5,912 bases of DNA from Actinomycetota bacterium (lineage in GTDB: Bacteria > Actinomycetota > UBA4738). The notes under the pieces were generated by a model that was not told the DNA's origin, did not search any database, and saw nothing but the letters and a program-made list of their open reading frames with translations. Made by a program: the position numbers and the translations under genes. Below, one piece after another: positions 1-4,956 of the stretch. The stretch's first letter is position 1, and each line of letters opens with the position of its first letter. Location: assembly GCA_005885025.1 (NCBI GenBank), contig VAYC01000121.1:1-5912 (forward strand), given 5' to 3'.

Positions 1-748
1 CCTTGATGCGGAATGACAGCTCGATGTCGGCCGTCCGGTAGAACTTGAACTTCTCGTCGAATCGCAGTCCCTGCTCCACCAATTCGCGGCGGAAGGCCAT
101 CACGTATCCCTCGATGGCGTCGACGTCGGGCCCGTCCGACTCTCGGAACTCATGGAGGTCGTCGGTGACCAGGCCGAAGGGCCCCGTCACGCCGACGGTG
201 GGATCCCGGAGCGCCTCCCGGAGCCGGCCGACGCCGTCGTCCATGAACTCCACGGACCCGTCGACGAGGATCACCACCTCGGAGGCGGCGCGACGCAGCC
301 CCGCGTTTTGCGCCATCGCCCACCCGCCCGCAGTCGTCACATGGATGACCTCGTCGTGACCGCGGTACCAGTCGAGCGTGCCCGTGCCGGCGGCGTCCAC
401 GATGATGGACTGGAAAGCCCCCGAGAGCGTTCGGCCGACCGATCGAACGCTTCGGCGGGCGTCCTCGGCCCATCCTTGAATCACCCATTGAACGGTAGGG
501 CCGTCGAAGCTGGGCGGTCGCTCCAAGACGCTCGGGACATCCTCCGACCGCGCGTACACCGGCTCGGCTCCCCGGGGAGCTTCAGGTCCACGAGGTGTCA
601 GCTGCCATCCGGACGGCGTGTCGTGGACGTCGAACCCCGCCCGTCGGATCCGGTCGCGGAGCTCGTCCGCGCTGGCGAAGTCGCGCGCCTGGCGGGCACG
701 ATGCCTGGCTTCGGCCAGTGCCCGAACGTCCTCGGGTGCCTCGCTCAC
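1..748 (-). CDS. Family-2 (GT-A) glycosyltransferase with CysRS-tail-like N-terminus, partial
   Basis: This is a 3'-truncated gene: 249 codons are visible and the frame is still open at base 1. Residues ~9-50 are a charged helical segment ending in DTPSGWQL that resembles the C-terminal tail of cysteinyl-tRNA synthetase. Residues ~85-249 look like a GT-A nucleotide-sugar transferase: a Gln-Asn-Ala-Gly-Leu helix, then ILVDGSVE (160-167) at the place of the metal-binding DxD motif, then D196-D197, a GYVMAFRRE segment (214-222), and FYRTADIELSFR (237-247), which resembles the acidic catalytic region of family 2. Such enzymes move a sugar from a nucleotide donor to a polysaccharide, lipid or protein; the acceptor is not evident. 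No signal peptide or membrane segment is visible. The GTG start is supported by GGAGG seven bases upstream and by the GTGA overlap with the hydrolase, which implies coupled translation. The family call is fairly safe and the substrate is unknown. Confidence 0.8.
   Translation of the reverse strand, partial: MSEAPEDVRALAEARHRARQARDFASADELRDRIRRAGFDVHDTPSGWQLTPRGPEAPRGAEPVYARSEDVPSVLERPPSFDGPTVQWVIQGWAEDARRSVRSVGRTLSGAFQSIIVDAAGTGTLDWYRGHDEVIHVTTAGGWAMAQNAGLRRAASEVVILVDGSVEFMDDGVGRLREALRDPTVGVTGPFGLVTDDLHEFRESDGPDVDAIEGYVMAFRRELVEQGLRFDEKFKFYRTADIELSFRIK
599..724 (-). other. CysRS C-terminal-like domain within the glycosyltransferase
   Basis: These bases encode residues ~9-50 of the glycosyltransferase. 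The pattern is an Ala/Arg-rich helix (AEARHRARQARDFA), then SADELRDRIRRAGFDV, then DTPSGWQL. From memory, the last ~45 residues of bacterial cysteinyl-tRNA synthetases follow the same layout: helix, (K/R)DFxxADxxRDxLxxxGxxxxDTPxGxxW. The match is by motif recall, not alignment. The rest of the synthetase (HIGH and KMSKS motifs) is absent and the chain continues into a glycosyltransferase fold, so this is a domain fusion and not a synthetase gene. Confidence 0.65.
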
Positions 749-1527
749 CGCCGAACCTCCACGTCGTCGAGGAAGGACAGCACCGCCTGGTCCGCCACGT
801 CCGGCTGCTCCGAGTGATACACGTGGCCCGCCCCTTCCAGGAGCACCAGCTTGGCGCCCTGGATCCCTTCAGCAAGCCTCCGGGCGTTCTCCACCGCCAC
901 CATGCGGTCCTCCGTGCCGTGCAGGACCAGGGTGGGAACGTGGAGTTCGCCGAGCCGGTCCCATTCGTCCCACGCCTCGACCACCTGCCACTGTCGGCGG
1001 CCGGCGTGGAGCGGCTGGGGATTCTGGCTCCCCACCCGGAGGTCCTCGGCGACGTGGTCGGGATGCTCGCTGGCGAACGCTTCGGAGTACAGCGCGAGGT
1101 AGGGCCGGTCCTTTGGGACCCTTGCCCTCGAACCAACCGACGAGGCGCGGCGCCGCCCGGCATGGGTCGCGGCCAGGACCAGCGACCGGACGCGTTCTGG
1201 ACGCGACAACGCCATTTCGATGGCCACCATCCCGCCGAAGGACTGCCCGTACACGTGCGCCGATGAGACCCCGAGGTGATCGAGCAACCCGACCGTGTCA
1301 TCGACGAACGTGTCCATCGACACCTTCCCATGAGGTTTGTCCGATCGCCCGTTGCCCCGGAAGTCGTAGGCGACGACTCGGTACCGCGAGGCGAGGTGCG
1401 GGATGTTTCGGCGCCAGCCGGGGATGTCGCCTCCCCGTCCCTCGAGCAGGATCAACGGCGGCCCTTCATCGGGCCCGTCCAGTTCGTAATGGAGACGACA
1501 GCCATCCGGACGCTGGTAGAAGGGCAT
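745..1527 (-). CDS. Alpha/beta-fold hydrolase
   Basis: This is a 260-residue alpha/beta hydrolase, a normal length for the single-domain esterase/lactonase/epoxide-hydrolase-like group. The nucleophile elbow is GQSFGG (94-99, Ser96), the probable acid is Asp207 in HGTEDRMV, and the base is His235 in EGAGHVYH, so the triad is complete. The sheet before the nucleophile is typical (YRVVAYDFRGNGRSDKP, 49-65). The usual HG oxyanion motif is replaced by LLEGRGGD (28-35). No signal peptide or membrane helix is seen, so it should be cytosolic. The ATG at 1527 was chosen because homologous-looking sequence begins at MPFYQRPDG; the frame is open further upstream to 1629, but that would overlap the preceding gene by 89 bases and encodes nothing family-like. 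It starts 13 bases after the oxidoreductase stop with only a weak Shine-Dalgarno, and its TGA overlaps the GTG of the glycosyltransferase. The substrate is unknown. Confidence 0.88.
   Translation of the reverse strand: MPFYQRPDGCRLHYELDGPDEGPPLILLEGRGGDIPGWRRNIPHLASRYRVVAYDFRGNGRSDKPHGKVSMDTFVDDTVGLLDHLGVSSAHVYGQSFGGMVAIEMALSRPERVRSLVLAATHAGRRRASSVGSRARVPKDRPYLALYSEAFASEHPDHVAEDLRVGSQNPQPLHAGRRQWQVVEAWDEWDRLGELHVPTLVLHGTEDRMVAVENARRLAEGIQGAKLVLLEGAGHVYHSEQPDVADQAVLSFLDDVEVRR
756..760 (-). promoter_or_regulatory. Ribosome binding site of the glycosyltransferase
   Basis: A perfect GGAGG on the minus strand sits seven bases before the GTG at 748. It lies inside the last codons of the hydrolase gene. 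It fixes the GTG as the start and shows that the glycosyltransferase can recruit ribosomes itself as well as being coupled to the hydrolase. Confidence 0.75.
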
Positions 1528-1540
1528 CAGGCTCGCGTGA

Positions 1541-2554
1541 TCACCGTCGCGTCGCCCTGGGAGCGAAGGTTTCCAGGATGGACCGATGGTTCTCGATAAG
1601 CCGTTCTTCGGACGGCCCCACCCAGGCACCTCCCAGGATGACCCGGTCCACCAGACCTTCGAACCGTTCCAGTCGCGCCCGGCACTCCTTTGCGGTCCCT
1701 GCGATCGCCAGCACGTCGACCATCCCCAGCGCCACGTCCGCCATGCCGGCCAAGTCTCCTCGCACGAACGCTCGGCGCAGGGGCTCCAACCGGTCCTCGA
1801 GCCCGTGCATGGCCAGGACGGGCCGATAAGTGCGGGTCGTGGCGTAGAAACCGAGCTGGAGCGCCGCTTCTCTCCGGGCCTCGTCCCGGTCTTCCGAGAT
1901 CTGCAGGATCACCCCCGTGGTGATATTGACCGCGTCCGGGTTGCGGCCGGCCCGCGCCGCTCCTCGCCCGACGGCCGGCCGCACGACGTCCCGGAGCCAT
2001 TCCGGACTCGTCATGGGATGCCCCAGGACGCCGTCGGCAACGGCTCCGGCGGTCTCGGCCATGACGGCGTTGACCGCGGCCAGATAGATGGGCATTCTCC
2101 CGGGAGCCGGGCCGGCGCCGGGGAACGGCGGCATCGTGATCGAGTAGAAGCGGCCCCGGTGGTCGATGGTCGCGCCTTCGAACGTGGCCAGGACCTCGCG
2201 GATCACCTCGACCGCTTCACCGACCTTCGACGCGGGATGCTCGAACGGCATGCCGAACCGCTGCTCGTTGACCCGTTTGACCTGCGTTCCCAAGCCGAGG
2301 ACGAAGCGGCCGGCTGACAGCTCGGCGAGGTCGCGCGCGGCCATCGCCGTGATCGTGGGGCTGCGCGGGAATGCCAGGGCGATGTTCGTTCCGACCAAGA
2401 CCCGCGAGGTGTTCACCGCAGCGACCGCAGCCTGAACGAAGGCCGACCGGGACGTTTCCGCCACCCACGCGCTCTCGAAGCCGGCTCCATCGACCTCTGC
2501 CGAAAGCTCGCCGAGCCTCGGTAGAGAGCCACCGACGACCACGCCGAGTTCCAC
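1541..2554 (-). CDS. Luciferase-like (LLM) F420-dependent oxidoreductase
   Basis: This 337-residue protein has the single-domain TIM-barrel layout of the bacterial luciferase-like monooxygenase superfamily and the usual length. The first strand is MELGVVVGG. It is followed by FESAWVAETS (26-35), VLVGTNIALAFPRSP (52-66), the conserved block DLAELSAGRFVLGLG (75-89), then FEHPASKVGEAVEVIRE (104-120) and MPIYLAAVN (154-162). The SAGRFVLGLGT segment and the Pro-Ile-Tyr strand are typical of actinobacterial members thought to use coenzyme F420; it recalls the MSMEG_2256-type subfamily, though I cannot test that here. Expected role: hydride transfer or oxygenation of an unknown small molecule, in the cytosol. 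The start is a GTG with no good Shine-Dalgarno, chosen because the barrel's first strand begins there and no ATG or GTG lies close upstream in frame. It is first of a tight three-gene set with the hydrolase and glycosyltransferase. Confidence 0.9.
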   Translation of the reverse strand: MELGVVVGGSLPRLGELSAEVDGAGFESAWVAETSRSAFVQAAVAAVNTSRVLVGTNIALAFPRSPTITAMAARDLAELSAGRFVLGLGTQVKRVNEQRFGMPFEHPASKVGEAVEVIREVLATFEGATIDHRGRFYSITMPPFPGAGPAPGRMPIYLAAVNAVMAETAGAVADGVLGHPMTSPEWLRDVVRPAVGRGAARAGRNPDAVNITTGVILQISEDRDEARREAALQLGFYATTRTYRPVLAMHGLEDRLEPLRRAFVRGDLAGMADVALGMVDVLAIAGTAKECRARLERFEGLVDRVILGGAWVGPSEERLIENHRSILETFAPRATRR

Positions 2555-2601
2555 GACCCGGGAGGCTACACGCTGAGCATCGGCCGAGCGGTGGAGGGAT
2601 G

Positions 2602-2617
2602 CGTCGCCGTAGCGACG
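2602..2617 (-). terminator. UACG-loop hairpin after the cyclic-nucleotide gene
   Basis: Read on the minus strand, two bases after the TAA of the cyclic-nucleotide-binding gene there is a perfect 6-bp stem CGTCGC/GCGACG closing a TACG loop. In RNA this is C(UACG)G, a member of the very stable UNCG tetraloop class. No U-run follows (next bases CATCCC), so it is not a textbook intrinsic terminator. It could end or attenuate transcription, or protect the 3' end of the upstream message, before the oxidoreductase gene that starts 48 bases downstream. Confidence 0.4.
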
Positions 2618-2618
2618 G

Positions 2619-3041
2619 TTACTGGCGAGGGTCCTTGGAGCTCGCCCTGAGGCGTTCGGCCATCACCTTGAGCAACTTCGAGGCGATCGAAGGATTCGAA
2701 TCGACGAGCCGCTTGAACACCCACGGCGTCAAGCCAAGCGTCGTGACCTCGGTCTCGGCCGTGACGGTGGCGGTCCGGGGCCCGCCATCGAGCAACGAGA
2801 TCTCCCCGAAGAAGTCGCCGCTGCCGAGCCTCGTCGCGGTCCGGCCCCCGACCTTCACGCCGGCCGTCCCGTCCGTGATCAGGAAGAAGCCGAGCCCCGA
2901 CTGCCCCTCCCTGGCCAGGACAGCGCCCTGGCGGTGGGTGACCTCCTTGGCAGACTTGGCGATCTTGGTGAGGTCCTGCTTGGAGAGTCCCTCGAACAAG
3001 GGAACCCCGGCGAGCATCCTCACTGGGTCGTGCCTGGCCAC
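2619..3041 (-). CDS. Stand-alone cyclic-nucleotide-binding domain protein
   Basis: This 140-residue protein consists of one CRP/PKA-type cyclic-nucleotide-binding domain and nothing else. The N-terminal helices carry MLAGVPLFEGLSKQDL (9-24). The beta-roll includes VLAREGQSGLGFFLITDG (41-58). The phosphate-binding cassette is GDFFGEISLL (75-84) followed by PRTATVTAE (88-96), with the expected Glu80 and Arg89. A C-terminal helix runs from ~105 to 133. There is no helix-turn-helix (CRP proteins are ~200-230 residues), kinase, channel or cyclase domain. It is probably a cytosolic cAMP/cGMP-responsive adaptor, or a degenerate domain that no longer binds nucleotide. The GTG start is supported by AAGGAG six bases upstream. 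It is divergent from the histidine kinase across 130 bp. Its relation to the downstream oxidoreductase operon (64-bp gap with a hairpin) is unclear. Confidence 0.88.
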   Translation of the reverse strand: MARHDPVRMLAGVPLFEGLSKQDLTKIAKSAKEVTHRQGAVLAREGQSGLGFFLITDGTAGVKVGGRTATRLGSGDFFGEISLLDGGPRTATVTAETEVTTLGLTPWVFKRLVDSNPSIASKLLKVMAERLRASSKDPRQ

Positions 3042-3047
3042 CTCGAG

Positions 3048-3053
3048 CTCCTT
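3048..3053 (-). promoter_or_regulatory. Ribosome binding site of the cyclic-nucleotide-binding gene
   Basis: AAGGAG on the minus strand lies six bases before the GTG at 3041 and selects that codon as the start. It overlaps the left half of a palindrome (CTTCGAAG), so anything binding or folding there could affect translation. Confidence 0.7.
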
Positions 3054-3065
3054 CGAAGAACGTTC
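3051..3065. promoter_or_regulatory. Two adjoining 8-bp palindromes (candidate operator)
   Basis: CTTCGAAG (3051-3058) and GAACGTTC (3058-3065) are both perfect 8-bp palindromes sharing one G. They lie between the predicted promoter and start codon of the cyclic-nucleotide-binding gene, in the region divergent from the histidine kinase. Position and symmetry fit a repressor site; the binding protein is unknown. The spacing does not fit an actinobacterial LexA box. Confidence 0.3.
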
Positions 3066-3081
3066 CCGGACCCTCGCGGGG

Positions 3082-3112
3082 ATTGTATCCGAGGGCAGGC
3101 GACATCCCGCAA
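3082..3112 (-). promoter_or_regulatory. Candidate sigma70-type promoter for the cyclic-nucleotide-binding gene
   Basis: On the minus strand TACAAT (3087-3082) matches the -10 consensus TATAAT at five of six positions in otherwise GC-rich DNA. A poor -35 candidate TTGCGG (3112-3107) lies 19 bases upstream, longer than ideal. Transcription would begin near 3075 and give a leader of about 34 bases. No comparable plus-strand promoter for the kinase stands out. Confidence 0.35.
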
Positions 3113-3131
3113 GCGGGGGAGGCGCCCCCTT
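3106..3131. promoter_or_regulatory. GC-rich dyads in the leader of the histidine kinase
   Basis: CCCGC-AA-GCGGG (3106-3117) is followed directly by a second imperfect dyad centred on GGCGCC (3121-3126), in which part of the G-run at 3115-3119 can pair with the C-run at 3127-3129. The two structures compete for the same Gs. They sit 40-65 bases before the kinase start, so they may be operators or leader structure; they may also be chance in GC-rich DNA. Confidence 0.2.
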
Positions 3132-3171
3132 CCTTCAGCCGTCGCCCGGGCCAGTCGAGGAATGAGATGGG

Positions 3172-4956
3172 ATGGCACCTGGCACCAATCTTCCGATCCG
3201 ATACTGGCTGAGGAGCGTTCGCATCGGCCTCCTCGTCACCGTACTGGTGATTGCCGTCCTGATCCTGTTGCCGTTCCTCCCGAACCAGGCCCACATCCAG
3301 ATCGTTCCGTATCTGGGCGTGCTCACGGCGGGGGCCGCGGGGGGGGTCGTCATCGCCCTCCTGCCCTGGGAGGGGCTGTTCGAGCGCGGGGTCGGCATGT
3401 ACGTCCTGTACGGGTGGTCCGCGGTCGACATCCTGCTTGTCTCCGTGGGGATCGCCGTGAGCGGAGGGGGCAGGTCGGAGATGTTCCTCATCTACGGCCT
3501 CACCACCGTGTTCTTCGGCATCTCCTACCCCCTGGCCGGGCAGGCTGCACTCCTCGCGTTCACGTTTGCTTGTTATTTGGTGGCGCTGGGCACGACCGGC
3601 TGGCAGGTGGATGCGGCGGCGCTCCTGGCCAGGCTCTCCAGCTTGTTCATCCTGACCGTCCTCACCAGCTTCCTGTCTCGCGAACTGATGGTCCAGGTGA
3701 GCGCGCAGGAGCAGTCCCGCCAGAACGCCGAGCGGTGGGCCGCGCTGCTCTCGACGGTCGCAGAGTCTGCCCACAGCATGACCCTCGACCCGGAGCGGGT
3801 CTTCGAGGTGGCCCTGGATTCGATCCTTGGACTGGGATTCCAGCGAGGCGCTGTCTGCGTCCTCGACGAAGACGGCCGCACCTATCGCGTCCTCCAGGCC
3901 CACGGGCTTCCCCCCGACGTCGCTGCTCGGCTGGACCCTGCAGCCTTGGCAGTGACCTCCCTCGTGCTGCAGACGGGCAAGCCGGTGGTGGTCGACGACG
4001 AGCGGTGGGAAGGTGCTCTCCCCCTCGTCCAGGACGCCGGCCTCGTCTCGATGGTGGCCGCGCCCATCTGGGCGGAAGGATGGCTCCAGGCGGTCCTGCT
4101 GGGAGGCAGCCGCGACGCCCCGCACCTGTCGGATCGAGAGCTGGAAGCATTCCAGCTCCTCGGCGCGCAGGCCGGGATGGCCCTCCAGAACGCCCGGCAG
4201 TTCGAAGCGGAGCACCGCACCGTCGAACGACTGGAGGAGCTGGATCAGCTCAAGAACGACTTCCTGGCAACCGTCTCCCACGAGCTCCGGACTCCGGTCA
4301 CGGTGATCCAGGGATCGGGGCTGACGCTCGAGCGGATGTGGGACTCCCTCGACGACAAGACCCGGCGCGACCTGTTGGCGGGGCTGACGTCGAACGCCAG
4401 GGTCCTCAACGACCTCATCACCAACCTCCTGGACCTCTCCCGGCTCGAGGCCGGCAATCCGCAGACGATCTTCGGGCGGACGAACGTGAGCGACCTTCTC
4501 CTCGGAACGGCCGATCGGCTGGCCCTGCTGCTTGCCGACCACCCCCTGCAGGTCGACGTGGAGCGCGGACTGATCGTGGAAGCGGATCCCCTCCTCATCG
4601 AACGGGTGGCCGAGAACCTCCTCACCAACGCCGCCAAGCACACCCAGCCCGGTACCCGCGTGAAGCTGTCTGCCCGGCCGATGGACGGCAGTGTGGTGGT
4701 GGCGGTAGAGGACGAAGGGCCGGGCATCCCCGAGGAAGAGCTGGCACACGTGGGCGAACGGTTCTTCCGAGGAGGAGAGATCAACACGCGCAAGCGTGGC
4801 CTCGGCCTTGGGCTCGCCATCGCCAGCGAGATCCTGGAGCTCCACGGCAGCCAGCTCGAGGTCGACAGCGAAGTCGGGCGCGGGACTCGGTTCTCGTTCC
4901 GCCTGCCGCTGCGCGGCGCCGAACGGATCCCGCCGTCCCTGCTCTACGGGACATGA
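3172..4956 (+). CDS. Membrane-bound GAF-domain sensor histidine kinase
   Basis: This is a 594-residue sensor kinase. About six hydrophobic segments fill residues ~17-168, with no large extracellular loop, followed by a short coiled coil. A GAF domain follows at ~190-341 (FQRGAVCVLDEDGRTYRV at 223-240, VSMVAAPIWAEGWLQAVLL at 292-310), then a HisKA domain with phosphoacceptor His370 in SHELRTP and Thr374 of the phosphatase motif. The HATPase_c domain has an N-box ENLLTNAAKH (481-490), G1 DEGPGIP (514-520), an F-box ERFFRG (529-534) and G2 GLGLGLAI (543-550). It should be active. The stimulus could be sensed in the membrane or by a ligand in the GAF domain. The ATG is the first possible start, since an in-frame TGA lies at 3163-3165; GAGG 11 bases upstream is a rather distant ribosome site. 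No response regulator is in the window. Its TGA overlaps the start of the thiol protein. Confidence 0.93.
   Translation: MAPGTNLPIRYWLRSVRIGLLVTVLVIAVLILLPFLPNQAHIQIVPYLGVLTAGAAGGVVIALLPWEGLFERGVGMYVLYGWSAVDILLVSVGIAVSGGGRSEMFLIYGLTTVFFGISYPLAGQAALLAFTFACYLVALGTTGWQVDAAALLARLSSLFILTVLTSFLSRELMVQVSAQEQSRQNAERWAALLSTVAESAHSMTLDPERVFEVALDSILGLGFQRGAVCVLDEDGRTYRVLQAHGLPPDVAARLDPAALAVTSLVLQTGKPVVVDDERWEGALPLVQDAGLVSMVAAPIWAEGWLQAVLLGGSRDAPHLSDRELEAFQLLGAQAGMALQNARQFEAEHRTVERLEELDQLKNDFLATVSHELRTPVTVIQGSGLTLERMWDSLDDKTRRDLLAGLTSNARVLNDLITNLLDLSRLEAGNPQTIFGRTNVSDLLLGTADRLALLLADHPLQVDVERGLIVEADPLLIERVAENLLTNAAKHTQPGTRVKLSARPMDGSVVVAVEDEGPGIPEEELAHVGERFFRGGEINTRKRGLGLGLAIASEILELHGSQLEVDSEVGRGTRFSFRLPLRGAERIPPSLLYGT
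3339..3346 (+). repeat. Eight-G homopolymer in the kinase gene
   Basis: G8 lies within codons 56-59 of the kinase (residues AGGV), in the second membrane segment. A one-base slip would frameshift the protein early. A second G8 lies near the 5' end of the coupled downstream gene. Confidence 0.8.

Noticed and set aside
426..451. 8-bp inverted repeat AGCGTTCG...CGAACGCT with a 10-base spacer
   Set aside because: It lies inside the glycosyltransferase coding sequence, over a repeated Arg-Ser-Val stretch, with no other regulatory context; chance or codon repetition explains it.
152..817. Plus-strand open frames opposite the glycosyltransferase and hydrolase
   Set aside because: They are antisense to genes with clear family motifs and show no domain or ribosome site.
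1528..1629. N-terminal extension of the hydrolase by 34 residues
   Set aside because: It would lie inside the oxidoreductase gene, has no hydrolase-like sequence and no better ribosome site; the ATG at 1527 fits the fold.
3053..3066. Possible LexA/SOS box in the divergent region
   Set aside because: The actinobacterial box needs CGAAC and GTTCG half-sites four bases apart; here the halves are CGAAG and GTTCC with a three-base spacer.
2934..4952. Long plus-strand open frame in phase with the thiol protein, upstream of its ATG
   Set aside because: It overlaps the kinase in another frame, is Arg/Pro/Gly-rich and has no domain. The family-like sequence begins only at the ATG at 4953.
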